Under the pieces are notes generated by a model that worked only from the letters and a program-made list of their open reading frames with translations, did not search any database and was not told the DNA's origin. From contig JASEEY010000008.1 in assembly GCA_030018435.1 (NCBI GenBank), positions 1 through 50,403 on the forward strand: a stretch of DNA of 50,403 nucleotides, given 5' to 3'. This document shows, piece after piece, positions 1 to 9,354 of this stretch. The number at the start of each line of letters is the position of its first letter. Positions within the stretch are counted from its first letter, which is position 1. Both the position numbers and the translations under genes were made by a program. The stretch is from Methanocellales archaeon (GTDB lineage Archaea > Halobacteriota > UBA148 > JAUWXC01).

Positions 1-1
1 G

Positions 2-1309
2 GAATCGCTTTTAGATCAGGATATACATCCAACGGTCATCGCATCTGGGTATAGGATGGCAACACAAAAATCGTATGAAATCTTAGATGCCATAGCGTTC
101 CCCATATCACCGGATGACGAAGGCGTGCTACAGAAGATTGCTGATACTGCAATGACCGGAAAGGGCGCTGAAGCAGCAAGGACACCCCTCTCTAAATTGT
201 GCGTGAAGGCTGTCCAATCTATAGTTGAAGATGATTTAGCCGACATAGACAACATCAAAGTCGAAAAGAGGGTTGGCGGAAGCATCGAAGACTCCGAACT
301 CATAGAAGGAATGGTCATAAGCAAGGAAAGGGTACACCCCGGCATGCCAAAAAGGGTCGAGAATGCAAAAATCCTGTTGCTTGATACCGCCATCGAATTA
401 AGAAAAACTGAAGTGGACGCCGAGATTTCCATAACATCCCCCGAACAGATGCGGGCCTTCCTCGCCGAGGAGGAGAGCATGTTGAAGAGCATGGTGAACA
501 AGATCGTAGAAAGTGGCGTGAACGTCGTATTCTGCCAGAAGGGCATCGACGACCTGGCGCAACATTACCTCGCAAAGGCGAATATTCTAGCTGCAAGAAG
601 GGTCAAGAAGTCGGATATGGAAAAATTGGCTAGGGCAACCGGTGCCTCTATCGTAGCGAGCGTAGATGAGATCACCAAAGACGATTTGGGCAAGGCTGGT
701 TTGGTTGAGGAGAAAAAGGTGGCTGATGAGGATATGATCTTCGTCACGAAATGCAAAAACCCCAAAGCGGTATCCCTGATCATACATGGCGGAACAGAAC
801 ACGTCGTTGATGAGGTCGAGAGGGCGGTGCACGATGCATTGAGGGTCGTGGGTGTTGCAATAGAGGACAAAAAACTGGTTGCAGGAGGTGGCGCCTCTGA
901 GACGGAGGTGGCGCTACAACTTCGGAGATATGCACCAACGGTTGGCGGTAGGGAACAACTGGCTATAGAGGCATTCGCAGACGCGCTGGAGACCATCCCT
1001 CGAACACTCGCAGAAAACGCTGGTTTAGATATCATCGACTCGTTGGTGAGATTGCGTTCTAGGCATGAAAAAGGTGAGAAAAATGCCGGATTGGACGTCT
1101 ACTCCGGCAACGTCGTTGACATGCAGAAGGCTAGCGTTCTCGAGCCTCTTCGCATAAAAACGCAGGCCATAGGATCGGCCGCAGAGTCAGCAGTTATGAT
1201 TCTGAGAATCGATGACGTGGTAGCTGCCAGTGGTTTGAGTAAAAAAATGCCGGAAATGCCGCCAGAAATGGGCGAAGCTAGCGGTATGGGTGGCATGCCG
1301 CCAATGTAG
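2..1309 (+). CDS. thsA: Thermosome (group II chaperonin) subunit, 5' partial
   Basis: Cytosolic ATP-driven protein-folding chaperonin. The reading frame is open from base 2 and reads [11 protein letters not shown] before the first ATG at 56, a conserved thermosome stretch, so the gene runs in from outside the window and ATG 56 is internal. About 100 N-terminal residues, including the first ATP-binding motif, are missing. Visible family marks are the apical-domain stretch around [17 protein letters not shown], the equatorial [17 protein letters not shown] segment, and a Gly/Met-rich C-terminal tail ending GGMPPM. nth follows after 5 nt in the same direction. The family is certain; which paralogue (alpha or beta) cannot be told. 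Confidence 0.96.
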   Translation, partial: ESLLDQDIHPTVIASGYRMATQKSYEILDAIAFPISPDDEGVLQKIADTAMTGKGAEAARTPLSKLCVKAVQSIVEDDLADIDNIKVEKRVGGSIEDSELIEGMVISKERVHPGMPKRVENAKILLLDTAIELRKTEVDAEISITSPEQMRAFLAEEESMLKSMVNKIVESGVNVVFCQKGIDDLAQHYLAKANILAARRVKKSDMEKLARATGASIVASVDEITKDDLGKAGLVEEKKVADEDMIFVTKCKNPKAVSLIIHGGTEHVVDEVERAVHDALRVVGVAIEDKKLVAGGGASETEVALQLRRYAPTVGGREQLAIEAFADALETIPRTLAENAGLDIIDSLVRLRSRHEKGEKNAGLDVYSGNVVDMQKASVLEPLRIKTQAIGSAAESAVMILRIDDVVAASGLSKKMPEMPPEMGEASGMGGMPPM

Positions 1310-1314
1310 CGGGT

Positions 1315-1944
1315 ATGAGCAAAGCACAGAAAGTCGTAGATAGGCTGGTTAAAATTTATGGGCATCCTGTGCAGAGGGATGATGCCCCATTTCGCGTGCT
1401 GATTAGAACGATTCTTTCGCAAAACACCAACTACCGCAACACGAGAATCGCCTGTGAAAATCTGTTCTCGAAATTTCGGACGCCGAAGCAGATTGCCAAC
1501 GCTAATATAAGCGAGCTCGCCGACCTGCTGAGATCGGCTGGTTTACACAATATTAAAGCAAGACGCATAAAGGATATATCAAAGCTGATCGTCGAAGGAC
1601 ATGATCTGAGCAGAGTTATACAGAAAAACGTGGATGAAGCGCGTAATGACCTTTTGAAGATAAAAGGCATAGGACCCAAAACTGCAGATTGTATCCTTCT
1701 ATTTGCGGGTGGACGTGCTGTTCTGCCTGTGGACACGCATGTATTTCGCGTAGCAAAGCGACTTCACCTGGCACCAGCAGGTGCCGATCATGAGGGGGTA
1801 AAGATCGCTTTGGAAAGACAGATACCTCCAGAGAAAAGAGGGGACGCGCACATCGCACTCATATCATTTGGCAGAGAATTTTGTAGAGCAAGAAGGCCAA
1901 GATGTGATGTCTGCCCTTTGGCTGACCTGTGCGACTTCAAATAA
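1315..1944 (+). CDS. nth: Endonuclease III (DNA glycosylase/AP lyase)
   Basis: Bifunctional base-excision enzyme that removes oxidised pyrimidines and nicks the abasic site. The 209-residue protein has the usual length. The helix-hairpin-helix [13 protein letters not shown] carries the catalytic Lys122, the VDTHV motif carries Asp140, and the C-terminal [4Fe-4S] loop has the classic C-x6-C-x2-C-x5-C spacing (Cys190, 197, 200, 206). The ATG lies 5 nt after the thermosome stop, suggesting cotranscription. The 3' end overlaps the convergent fttA gene by 8 bp. Everything needed for activity appears intact. Confidence 0.95.
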   Translation: MSKAQKVVDRLVKIYGHPVQRDDAPFRVLIRTILSQNTNYRNTRIACENLFSKFRTPKQIANANISELADLLRSAGLHNIKARRIKDISKLIVEGHDLSRVIQKNVDEARNDLLKIKGIGPKTADCILLFAGGRAVLPVDTHVFRVAKRLHLAPAGADHEGVKIALERQIPPEKRGDAHIALISFGREFCRARRPRCDVCPLADLCDFK

Positions 1945-3841
1945 GCCGCATCGTCTCCAGGTTCATTGGCGCTCTCGTCTCTATTTTATACCTCTTATAC
2001 AACGAACTCGCAAGATCCAAGCACTTGCTTTCCTCGCCATGATTGACCAATATGCGCTCAGGGCGGGGTTTCATCCTCCTAACAAAATTCATCAACTGCT
2101 GTCGATCGGAGTGACCGGAAAATCCGTCAACTGTCTCCACATCCAAATTAACCTTAACGGTTTCCGTCTTTCCTTCTATTGAGAATGGGAGTTCCTTCCA
2201 TCCCTTTTGGATCCTCCTCCCCAACGTTCCTTCTGCCTGGTAACCCACGAATATGAGCGTATTTCGCTCATCGGGAGCGAACGCCTTAAGATGTTCCATC
2301 ACAGGTCCGCCATTTAGCATGCCCGATGTGGCGAGTATGACACAGGGGTCGCCACCAATGATGTCCTTGCGTTTTGCCTGCTCAACTTGGATGAAATTCT
2401 CTGATAAAAACGGATTTAGCCCTTTGTGGAAGATCTGATTTCTCAGCTCACCATTTAGGTACTCAGGGTGTGTGGTATGGATTGCAGTGGCCTCCCAGAT
2501 CATGCCATCCAGGTACACTGGTACATCGCCGAGAATGCCCGTCCTAATCGCCTCCTCCAACACGACCATGACCTCCTGGCTTCTGCCCACAGCGAACGCA
2601 GGAATCAAAACCTTGCCACCCCTGGCGATCGTCTGCTTCACAATGGTATGAAGCTTGTGTTCCGCTTCCCTGCGAGACGGCTGATAGTCGTTGGTGCCAC
2701 CATATGTAGCCTCCATTACCAGCGTCTCCAATCTCGGAAAATCGTTCACCGCTGGATCGAAGAGCCTCGTTGGTTCATATTTGAAATCGCCAGTAAAGGC
2801 GATATTGTATAACCCCTCGCCGACATGAAAATGTGCTACCGATGATCCAAGAATGTGTCCAGCGTTATAGAATGTCAATCTGATGTCCGGCGCAATGTCG
2901 GTGACGTCTCCATAGTTCAGCATGATCGTGTGCTTGAGCGCTTCCCTGATTATCGCAGACTCATAAGGCGTCTTCCTGCCTTCTCTTGCTGCCACTTCGA
3001 TGTAATCCAATTGCAGCAACAGCATCAGGTCTCTGGTCGGCGGGGTCAGATAGACAGGACCTTCATAACCGTACTTGAATAGCAATGGTACTAAACCGGC
3101 ATGGTCTAAATGGGCATGTGTGATGACCACCGCATCGATCTGATTGATTGGACTGACCTCTGGCACATAGAGATATGGAGTTCCATCGTTTTCAGATCCA
3201 AGGTTAACGCCACAATCGATTAACACCCTCGTCTCAGGCGTGGATAATATGTACGAGCTTCTTCCCACTTCCCTACAGCCGCCCAGGGCGGTTATGCGTA
3301 TCCATGAGTCCTTAGAGGTTCTCTCCCTGTGGATTTTTCTGCCAATTTGCCTTAAAATGGATTTCCTAGCGTTGCTCTCGGCGCGCATATACTGGCGTAT
3401 GTTTTTAATGATGGGTGACTCGATTGGAGGCGTCCTTGCCACTTTGGGCGACCATCCAATGCTCTTCGTGATCTCCCTGAGCATAGTACCGTGCCGTCCT
3501 ATAACCAATCCTGGCTTCTCTGCCTCGATGATAACCTCGCCTCTGTCTGTATCGAAGAAGTAATCGGTGATTTTAGCCTCTTCTGGAACTATTTGCTCGA
3601 TTTTTTTGATGGCATCTTCAGGTTTGGCAAGAACTTCGGGATCTGGTCGCACAACAATTCGCTTGCGCAGGTCCTTTGCGAGCGCTCTGACCATATCTCC
3701 ATTATCTGCGAATTTTCGAGGCTCTTCCGTATATACAACAAGTTCCGGCCCTTCAAATTCGAGGGCAGATATGGTTATGCCTGCTGGTAACCTCTCTTTG
3801 ATTCTCTCTTTGAGTTCGTTTAAAACTTCTTCTACCGTCAT
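1937..3841 (-). CDS. fttA: FttA/aCPSF1: KH-domain beta-CASP ribonuclease, transcription termination factor
   Basis: Archaeal CPSF73-like endo/exonuclease that releases transcripts at U-rich 3' ends. The 634-residue length is standard. Residues about 1-145 form the tandem KH region ([14 protein letters not shown] at 111-124). The metallo-beta-lactamase motif HAHLDH lies at 242-247, followed by the beta-CASP domain and the [12 protein letters not shown] motif. The C-terminus ends in the conserved METMRLI-like tail. It lies 40 nt downstream of psmB in the same direction and its 3' end overlaps nth. Its activity may matter for this genome, where convergent genes often overlap at their 3' ends. 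Confidence 0.95.
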   Translation of the reverse strand: MTVEEVLNELKERIKERLPAGITISALEFEGPELVVYTEEPRKFADNGDMVRALAKDLRKRIVVRPDPEVLAKPEDAIKKIEQIVPEEAKITDYFFDTDRGEVIIEAEKPGLVIGRHGTMLREITKSIGWSPKVARTPPIESPIIKNIRQYMRAESNARKSILRQIGRKIHRERTSKDSWIRITALGGCREVGRSSYILSTPETRVLIDCGVNLGSENDGTPYLYVPEVSPINQIDAVVITHAHLDHAGLVPLLFKYGYEGPVYLTPPTRDLMLLLQLDYIEVAAREGRKTPYESAIIREALKHTIMLNYGDVTDIAPDIRLTFYNAGHILGSSVAHFHVGEGLYNIAFTGDFKYEPTRLFDPAVNDFPRLETLVMEATYGGTNDYQPSRREAEHKLHTIVKQTIARGGKVLIPAFAVGRSQEVMVVLEEAIRTGILGDVPVYLDGMIWEATAIHTTHPEYLNGELRNQIFHKGLNPFLSENFIQVEQAKRKDIIGGDPCVILATSGMLNGGPVMEHLKAFAPDERNTLIFVGYQAEGTLGRRIQKGWKELPFSIEGKTETVKVNLDVETVDGFSGHSDRQQLMNFVRRMKPRPERILVNHGEESKCLDLASSLYKRYKIETRAPMNLETMRLI

Positions 3842-3881
3842 TGGGTTTTCTCTCGACTCGATGTGTATAAAAGCAAAACGG

Positions 3882-4514
3882 CTACCCTAATTTGCCCATC
3901 CTTTTGGAAATTTCCTCTTCACTTAAGGTTTTATATGCATCTGGCGTGATCGTGACTACCTCGATTCCATCACCGGAAGCAGTATCTCGCTTGATGGCGG
4001 CCTGTAGCGCCCTTATTGCCAAGTTAATACCTTCGTCCAGTGATATGCCATCTTTATATCTGTCCTCCAAGATACCATACGCGATTGGCGAGCCTGAGCC
4101 CGTGGCAACCACTTTCCTTTCCTCAATCTGACCGCCCAGTGGGTCCAATGAATAGAGACGCGGTCCGTTCCTGCCAACCCCGCCCACGATCAACTGAGCC
4201 ATGTATGGCAGATATCTCTGTGTGCTCAGGATATTGGATAATAGTGTAGAAACCGCACCAACTGTCATAGGCTCCTCTCTCCTGATCTTATAGAGCTTCG
4301 CTTCTACTGCAATTATCCTCGCTAGAATCTGAGTATCACCAACCGCGCCCGCGGTGGTCACGCCGATTCGATCGTCAACCTGATATATCTTTTTCGCTTC
4401 CCTGCTCGCGATGAAACTACCCATAGTCGCTCTTTTTTCGCTCGCCAGCACAATGCCTTTACTACAAACTAAGCCAACTGTGGTTGTACCCTTATATCTA
4501 TCGTCGCTGACCAT
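3882..4514 (-). CDS. psmB: Proteasome subunit beta
   Basis: Catalytic subunit of the 20S proteasome, an N-terminal threonine protease. A nine-residue propeptide (MVSDDRYKG) precedes the TTTVG motif, so autocleavage exposes Thr10 as the nucleophile. Mature-numbering Glu17 and Lys33 are in place, as in Thermoplasma beta. The 210-residue length is normal. It is followed by fttA after 40 nt, probably in one operon. The 74-bp gap upstream separates it from the glycosylase gene and presumably holds its promoter, although no strong box A was picked out. Confidence 0.96.
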   Translation of the reverse strand: MVSDDRYKGTTTVGLVCSKGIVLASEKRATMGSFIASREAKKIYQVDDRIGVTTAGAVGDTQILARIIAVEAKLYKIRREEPMTVGAVSTLLSNILSTQRYLPYMAQLIVGGVGRNGPRLYSLDPLGGQIEERKVVATGSGSPIAYGILEDRYKDGISLDEGINLAIRALQAAIKRDTASGDGIEVVTITPDAYKTLSEEEISKRMGKLG

Positions 4515-4588
4515 CTTTATCTCCTTTAATCAAAGTCAGGAAAACCAGTTACACGGAATTCATTAGTCATTTCTGTATTTAAGCCTTG

Positions 4589-5245
4589 CTATGCAAGGCA
4601 CCATCCTTTAAAATCACAAATCTCACATCTCTTTTTCCTACAGAAATCCTTACCTACGCGTAGGAGCGCAACTTCTAGGTTTACAACGGGCATATGAAGT
4701 TTTCCAGCAGCTTTTTTTAACTCGTCTTTATTGCCAACCTTCATCAAGCCCAAGCGTTTCCCAGCCAAGACTTCCAGTTGAGAGGGGTTTGGGTCTGCTT
4801 TACTCCATATACTCCTCAGTTCGCGCAGGAAAATCTGGGCCGTTACCTCACCGACACCATTGAACTCCATCAATCTTCCCTCCAGGTCCTCTGCACCAGA
4901 TGCAACATCGTGCAGCTTATTGAAATCGCCATCGTACTTCTGCTCTAGCATTTTGGCGATGTCCAAAAGTTTATCGGCGGTGCTAAAGTCATACCTGACA
5001 TACCCCCCTTCGTCCAGCGCCTGAACCAATCCATCCCATCCCGCCTCTAAGATCGCATCTGGGCTCGTAAGGGCTCGTTTTTCGAACGTTTTGTATGTGT
5101 TCTTTGCTATCGTTTCATTTATTCGTTTCCCAAATAGAAGCGCAGCCAAGAACCATTTGAATATCCCTGGGCGTTTATGTAACTCAATTCCAAGTTCCTC
5201 TGAGAATGGAGTCGCATATTTATTTAGCGCATCCCTTAGCGTCAT
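4589..5245 (-). CDS. HhH-GPD family DNA glycosylase with C-terminal Fe-S cysteines, lyase lysine absent
   Basis: Predicted base-excision glycosylase of 218 residues. The helix-hairpin-helix reads FNGVGEVTAQIFL at about 128-140, and the conserved acidic residue is Asp151 (KADPNP). Where endonuclease III has the lyase Lys, this protein has Val134, which suggests a monofunctional glycosylase. Four C-terminal cysteines (202, 207, 210, 216) fit a C-x4-C-x2-C-x5-C iron-sulfur loop, one gap shorter than in Nth. I chose ATG 5245; a longer reading from 5311 adds a non-conserved stretch that would run across the divergent promoter. Substrate unknown; AlkA-, MutY- or TDG-like activity is possible. Confidence 0.8.
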   Translation of the reverse strand: MTLRDALNKYATPFSEELGIELHKRPGIFKWFLAALLFGKRINETIAKNTYKTFEKRALTSPDAILEAGWDGLVQALDEGGYVRYDFSTADKLLDIAKMLEQKYDGDFNKLHDVASGAEDLEGRLMEFNGVGEVTAQIFLRELRSIWSKADPNPSQLEVLAGKRLGLMKVGNKDELKKAAGKLHMPVVNLEVALLRVGKDFCRKKRCEICDFKGWCLA

Positions 5246-5261
5246 AGAAATGATCAAAGAA

Positions 5262-5270
5262 CTATATAAT
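5262..5270 (+). promoter_or_regulatory. Box A (TATA) promoter of the 5.3-7.5 kb operon
   Basis: CTATATAAT lies 40 bp before ATG 5310, in the 64-bp gap between divergent genes. A start site about 25 nt downstream would leave a short 5' leader. The AT-rich core could also serve the minus-strand glycosylase gene. Confidence 0.5.
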
Positions 5271-5309
5271 ATGGAGAAGGAATATAAATGTGATACAAAC
5301 GGATGTACC

Positions 5310-5546
5310 ATGAGTTTGATAGAAAAATACGTTGAAAGTGTGCTCGCATTCTCCGCCGAGGCGTTTAAAGAGGCGTATCAACAAAGCCTAAAAGCAACAC
5401 ATACGCCAGAGCGGGAGTTGACCGTAAGGGCAAATGATACGATAAAAAACCTTGAGGCAAAAGGGCACAAGATTGACTTAATCGTCGTAAGCATGGGCCA
5501 GATGATCATCCTGTATGGAGATGACAAATACGTTGTGATAAAATGA
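5310..5546 (+). CDS. Small conserved-looking protein of unknown function (78 aa)
   Basis: I do not recognise this family. The protein starts MSLIEKYVESVL, has an amphipathic helical N-terminal half with a charged central region, and ends in a beta-like stretch (LIVVSMGQMIILYGDDKYVVIK). No cysteines cluster and no membrane segment is visible. ATG 5310 is preferred because upstream in-frame starts lie within the promoter region. It is the first gene of a five-gene operon, and its TGA overlaps the next ATG by 4 nt, so its translation is coupled to that of the membrane winged-helix protein. Structural or regulatory partner roles are possible but unproven. Confidence 0.7.
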   Translation: MSLIEKYVESVLAFSAEAFKEAYQQSLKATHTPERELTVRANDTIKNLEAKGHKIDLIVVSMGQMIILYGDDKYVVIK

Positions 5547-5827
5547 ACCCCGATCTCACGCGCCTATTAACTTGGATGTGCGCATTCTTTGCAATAACGT
5601 TGACCGTGAGGTTCGTCTTTTTAGTTAGAAATATCGTGCAATCCGGTAGAAAGGCGATTAGAGATGTGCTACAACAGTCAAGTGGCGAAATATTTTACTC
5701 CGACATCATAGAACGAACTGGTTTTTCTAAGGCAAGGGTTGAGATTTTGCTCAGGAGTATGGAAAAGAAGGGCATGATTCAAAGGGTTGCGCATGGAGAA
5801 GACGTTTTGATCAAACTCATCGAGTGA
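5543..5827 (+). CDS. Membrane-anchored winged-helix protein (94 aa)
   Basis: One hydrophobic helix (about residues 8-30, LLTWMCAFFAITLTVRFVFL) is followed by a winged helix-turn-helix of about 55 residues. Its recognition segment looks like YSDIIERTGFSKARVEILL, and the wing MEKKGMIQRVAHGEDVLIKL. This resembles the MarR/TrmB-like or DUF-type membrane HTH proteins common in archaea. The start overlaps the previous stop (ATGA), and the end overlaps the next gene by 4 nt. It probably senses or anchors something at the membrane and may regulate this operon; the ligand is unknown. Confidence 0.8.
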   Translation: MNPDLTRLLTWMCAFFAITLTVRFVFLVRNIVQSGRKAIRDVLQQSSGEIFYSDIIERTGFSKARVEILLRSMEKKGMIQRVAHGEDVLIKLIE

Positions 5828-6336
5828 TGGTCGTGAGATTTGTAGTGGACAGAATGCTGGGCAGACTAACCACCTGGCTCAGGTTGCTCGGTTATGATGT
5901 GGTCAGCGCAAGCGATTTTGACCTGAGTGCAGAAGAGGATGACTTGTTGTTGGGCTTAGCAAAAGAGGGAAGACTTCTTCTCACAAGGGATAGGACGCTT
6001 AGGTCAAAGGCAGAGAAGAGAGGCGTTCCTATTTGTTTTATCCATTCTGATATGGTGATGGAACAGCTGGAAGAGGTATATTCTTGCTGCGATATTCAGC
6101 TGGAGCCACAGATGAGCAGGTGCACGATATGCAATGCCTCCATCAGGAAGGCGATGCCAGAGGATGTGGACATGCTGAAAAAAGAGGATTATGTGCCGGA
6201 TCGATTGATCGGCATCATCGATTTCTGGGTGTGCGATAACTGCGGGCAGGTCTACTGGGAAGGTAGTCACTGGGATAATATCAGAAAAAGAACAGATGAG
6301 TTGAAGAAGAGGGTTGGTAGCAAGGAGAAAGAATGA
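5824..6336 (+). CDS. Mut7-C domain RNase with zinc ribbon
   Basis: PIN-like Mut7-C nuclease family (COG1656). The N-terminal part RFVVDRMLGRLTTWLRLLGYDV is diagnostic, with acidic residues in VVDRML, the DFD/EEDD region and LTRDRTLR forming the likely metal site. The C-terminal half has paired cysteines (CTIC near 100 and CDNCG near 139) forming a zinc ribbon, ending in a Lys/Glu-rich tail. Length (about 170 aa) is normal. The apparent start is GTG 5824 overlapping the upstream stop; ATG 5827 is equally possible. Predicted cytosolic RNA or tRNA nuclease, translationally coupled to its neighbours. Confidence 0.88.
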   Translation: MMVVRFVVDRMLGRLTTWLRLLGYDVVSASDFDLSAEEDDLLLGLAKEGRLLLTRDRTLRSKAEKRGVPICFIHSDMVMEQLEEVYSCCDIQLEPQMSRCTICNASIRKAMPEDVDMLKKEDYVPDRLIGIIDFWVCDNCGQVYWEGSHWDNIRKRTDELKKRVGSKEKE

Positions 6337-6833
6337 CCATAATCGTCAAAAAGGGCGATATAACGAAGATGGAATGCGATGCAATAGTAAATCCAGCGAA
6401 TTCTTATGGGCATATGGGCGGTGGAGTCGCCGGTGCAATAAGGAGGGAAGGGGAAGTGGGTATCGAAAAGGAGGCGATGGACAAGGCGCCGATCCCAGTG
6501 GGCAAAGCGATAGGGACCAAAGCCGGAAAACTGCGCTGTCGCTATGTGATTCATTCTCCTACCATGGAAAGACCCGTGATGAAAATAGGAGTAGAGAATG
6601 TTAAAAAAGCAATGCGTGCTGCGCTATCTTTGGCGAAAGAACTGGGGATAAAGAGCATAGCGATTCCTGGGATGGGGACTGGCGTCGGGGGCGTTGCACG
6701 TGATGAGGCGGCAAGAGTCATGTTTAAGGTTGCAAGGCAATTTGAGAAAGATTTTGAGATATTGTTTGTAGACCACAATGAAAAGATGGTGGAGGCACTT
6801 AAAAAGTGCTTAAGCAGTGTAATGATATCATGA
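6333..6833 (+). CDS. Macro domain protein (ADP-ribose binding/hydrolase)
   Basis: A single macro domain of 166 residues. The NPAN motif (AIVNPANSYGHMGGGVAGAI) binds the distal ribose, and IAIPGMGTGVGGV forms the diphosphate loop. The glycine-rich GGGVAGAI loop fits the MacroD/TARG or AF1521-like classes. It may remove ADP-ribose from protein or nucleic acid, or O-acetyl-ADP-ribose. The gene overlaps the Mut7-C gene by 4 nt and the B3/4 gene by 4 nt. Association with an RNase and an aminoacyl-tRNA-editing-like domain hints at RNA or tRNA ADP-ribosylation repair; this is inference. Confidence 0.92.
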   Translation: MTIIVKKGDITKMECDAIVNPANSYGHMGGGVAGAIRREGEVGIEKEAMDKAPIPVGKAIGTKAGKLRCRYVIHSPTMERPVMKIGVENVKKAMRAALSLAKELGIKSIAIPGMGTGVGGVARDEAARVMFKVARQFEKDFEILFVDHNEKMVEALKKCLSSVMIS

Positions 6834-7480
6834 TCACAATTCATCCATCTGTGCTGAGTAAATTCGACTTAGGCATTCGCTATTCTGTGATTAAAGGCGT
6901 TCGCGTCGAAGAAGAGAGCGATGCATTGGAGAGATTCAAAGAGACCGTCGCAGATGAAATCAGAAAAAAGTACACTTTGGAAACGATAAAAGATGAGGAC
7001 ATCTTCAGAAAATATAGGGATTTCTTCTGGCAACTTGGCATTGACCCAACGAAAAAGAGGCCTGCTGCGGAGGCATTGACAAGGAGAATCTTGCAGGGAA
7101 AACCCATTCCCAGGGTGAGCACGCTGGTCGACTCGTACAATCTCGCTTCCATCAAGACTGGCGTGCCCATGGGCGCCTTCGACCTGGACAGATTGGATGG
7201 CGTTTTGACGTTAAGATTCGCGAAGGAAGATGAGTTCATTGGTATAGGTATGAGCGAGCCGGTTGTAATAAAAGATGCATTGGTGGTGAGTGATGAGAAA
7301 AAACTCATTGCGATATACCCTTATAGGGATGCTGATGCTACGAAAATAACACTTCGCACGAAGAATGTCTTTTTGTTGGTATGTGGCGTGCCTGGCGTCG
7401 ATGAAGAAACGCTGGAGAAGGCGAAGACTGTCGCGGAAGACATCATAACCACCTTCTGTGGTGGCATTTCTCATAAGTGA
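6830..7480 (+). CDS. B3/B4 tRNA-editing-like domain protein
   Basis: Stand-alone homologue of the phenylalanyl-tRNA synthetase beta B3/4 domain (COG3382-like). Characteristic parts are YRDFFWQLGIDPTKKRPAAEAL, then LVDSYNLASIKTGVPMGAFDLD and the later IAIYPYRDAD. I chose ATG 6830 (216 aa), which overlaps the macro gene stop as ATGA; a GTG at 6806 would add eight unlikely residues. In PheRS this domain hydrolyses mischarged Tyr-tRNA; solo proteins are presumed to edit or bind aminoacyl substrates. Last gene of the operon; its 3' end overlaps the convergent DUF488 gene by 10 bp. Confidence 0.88.
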   Translation: MITIHPSVLSKFDLGIRYSVIKGVRVEEESDALERFKETVADEIRKKYTLETIKDEDIFRKYRDFFWQLGIDPTKKRPAAEALTRRILQGKPIPRVSTLVDSYNLASIKTGVPMGAFDLDRLDGVLTLRFAKEDEFIGIGMSEPVVIKDALVVSDEKKLIAIYPYRDADATKITLRTKNVFLLVCGVPGVDEETLEKAKTVAEDIITTFCGGISHK

Positions 7481-7860
7481 ATAACGTTGACCTTCATTTC
7501 TTCGAGGGTTAGGGAGATAAATCGCCTATGGCAGGCTTTGGGAGAACGTTCAACGCACATGATTGCTACGTTATCCTGACTTGCAAGTGCTAAAAGCCTC
7601 TTTATGCCATTCCTGTACTCTTCCGTTTTCGTGTACTCTTGATAACCACCCTTGCGGAAGCCTCCCAATTCGTTCATTAGCACGTATTTTATACCCGAAT
7701 TTGACAGCGCACTTTCCAAGTTCTCCTTTTTAAAATCCGGAGACTTGCTCGTCGGAAAACGCCTGACATCAACAACTATGCCGATATCATGCTTCTTTAA
7801 AATCGAAATGAAGTCTTCTAATGTTCTGTTTCCATATCCAATGGTAAACACCGTATGCAT
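7471..7860 (-). CDS. DUF488 family protein
   Basis: Short (129 aa) DUF488 protein with the family marks TIGYGNRTLEDF near the N-terminus, VVDVRRFPTSK, and the C-terminal MCVERSPKACHRRFIS (Cys-Glu-x-x-Cys-His-Arg). The biochemical role of the family is not established; the conserved Cys/His/Arg set suggests a catalytic or metal-binding site. It begins 5 nt after the proS stop, so it is probably cotranscribed with prolyl-tRNA synthetase. The 3' end overlaps the convergent B3/4 gene. Confidence 0.9.
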   Translation of the reverse strand: MHTVFTIGYGNRTLEDFISILKKHDIGIVVDVRRFPTSKSPDFKKENLESALSNSGIKYVLMNELGGFRKGGYQEYTKTEEYRNGIKRLLALASQDNVAIMCVERSPKACHRRFISLTLEEMKVNVIHL

Positions 7861-7865
7861 GAAAA

Positions 7866-9278
7866 CTAATACGCCCTCGCCATCAGCACGACCTTGTCAG
7901 TTTGCTTCTCGCAAATAGGACATTTGCCCTTTTTGGTCTGCGTTAATTCACCTAGTACGTCCGCTCCCGTGATTTCCTCCATCCTTAGACCACATTTTTC
8001 TGCGCCACACCAGTTGATTTTTGCTATGCCCTTTTTGACTGCGGTTTTTACCTCATTCAGCGTCGTACACTCCACAATTCTTTCATCGAACGATTTCTTG
8101 ACCTTCTCATAGAGATTTGTATGTATGTCTTTCAATTTTTGATTAATTGTTGGAACTAACTCAGACATAGGTATGGACGTCTTTTCAAAGGTATCTCTCC
8201 GCACGAGCGTTACTGAATTGGATTTCAAATCGCGTGGCCCTACCTCTATTCGCAGGGGAACGCCCTTCCTCTCCCACTTATAGTATTTCGCACCCGGTCT
8301 TTCATCGGAATCATCTAACACCACGCGGAATCCTTTATTGCTAAGCGTCTTGTGAACGCGTTTAGCCGCTTCATACACACCTTTTCCTTTACCAAATAGA
8401 ATGGGAACGATCACGACTTGAGTCGGCGCAACCTCGGGAGGGAGGATTAGGCCTCTGTCATCGCCGTGTATTGCGATGACCGCTGCTACACACCGCTCGG
8501 AGATGCCATAACATGTCTGATGAACGTATTGCTGCTCCCCGTTCACATCCTCATACTGGACATCAAACGTTTTGGCAAAATTAGTACCCAGGTGATGAAT
8601 CGTGCCTATCTGCAGCGTTTTGCCATCTGGCATGAGCGTATCAACCGCAATCGAGTAATCTGCGCCAGGAAACTTGTCCCAATCCGGGCGCTTTGTGAAA
8701 ATATGCGGAATTGCCAGTCTATCATAGAAATCGGAATAAATCCGCACAGCTTCATGTACCTGCTTTTCTGCATCTTCCCACGTGGCATGAGCGGTATGCG
8801 CCTCTTTAAACGATGTGATCTCCCTAACACGTACGAGCGGCCTGGTGTGCTTTGTTTCATAGCGAAACGTGTTCACTATCTGATACACCCTTAATGGCAA
8901 ATCCGTATGAGAGCGTATCCAGAGCTTGAACATGGGATAGATGGCGGTTTCAGATGTGGGGCGTAGCGCAAGTGGAACCTCCAGGGGCGTATCCCCACCC
9001 TTCGTAACCCAGTAGACCTCTTCCTCGAATCCCTTGATGTGTTCGGCCTCTTTCATGAACTCGGTCTCTGGAATGAGCAACGGGAAAAGCGCCTCTTGAT
9101 GATCAACATCCAACAATGATCTGAGAATCGAATATACTCTGTTCCTGAGGGTCAATCCAAAGGGATGCCACACAGAGAGGCCTTTGATCGGGTATCTGAC
9201 ATCCACGATCCCTGCCATTGACAGTATCTCACTGTACCATTCACTGAAATCCGCTTTCTTGGGGAGCGCTTTTGCCAC
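7866..9278 (-). CDS. proS: Prolyl-tRNA synthetase (archaeal type)
   Basis: Class II aminoacyl-tRNA synthetase charging tRNA-Pro. At 470 residues it is the archaeal/eukaryotic form lacking the bacterial editing insertion. Motif 1 region [18 protein letters not shown], motif 2 [20 protein letters not shown] and the C-terminal zinc-binding cysteines (CGAEKCGL and CPICEK) are visible, and the protein ends in the typical ARAY. Start is GTG 9278 preceded by GGTGA. The 27-bp repeat at 9288-9314 falls in its 5' leader, and box-A-like sequence (TATATCTTATAA on the minus strand) lies just upstream. Confidence 0.96.
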   Translation of the reverse strand: MAKALPKKADFSEWYSEILSMAGIVDVRYPIKGLSVWHPFGLTLRNRVYSILRSLLDVDHQEALFPLLIPETEFMKEAEHIKGFEEEVYWVTKGGDTPLEVPLALRPTSETAIYPMFKLWIRSHTDLPLRVYQIVNTFRYETKHTRPLVRVREITSFKEAHTAHATWEDAEKQVHEAVRIYSDFYDRLAIPHIFTKRPDWDKFPGADYSIAVDTLMPDGKTLQIGTIHHLGTNFAKTFDVQYEDVNGEQQYVHQTCYGISERCVAAVIAIHGDDRGLILPPEVAPTQVVIVPILFGKGKGVYEAAKRVHKTLSNKGFRVVLDDSDERPGAKYYKWERKGVPLRIEVGPRDLKSNSVTLVRRDTFEKTSIPMSELVPTINQKLKDIHTNLYEKVKKSFDERIVECTTLNEVKTAVKKGIAKINWCGAEKCGLRMEEITGADVLGELTQTKKGKCPICEKQTDKVVLMARAY

Positions 9279-9287
9279 GAAATCACC

Positions 9288-9314
9288 TATACACTTCGTT
9301 TAAGCTTCGCGTAT
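9288..9314 (+). repeat. 27-bp dispersed inverted repeat, copy 1
   Basis: This stretch, centred on TTTAAGCTTCGCG, is an exact reverse complement of 32605-32631. Matching stops abruptly on both sides. It sits in the presumed 5' leader of proS. A 27-bp exact match cannot arise by chance in 50 kb. Function unknown. Confidence 0.9.
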
Positions 9315-9354
9315 ACTTAAGGCTTAAGAGGGTTATAAGATATATCACTTTTAC

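Noticed and set aside
16-1035. Antisense open frames within the thermosome gene
   Set aside because: Shadows of the highly biased thermosome codons; no homologous motif or start signals.
5245-5311. Longer start for the glycosylase gene
   Set aside because: The added residues are not conserved and would run across the divergent promoter and into the next gene.
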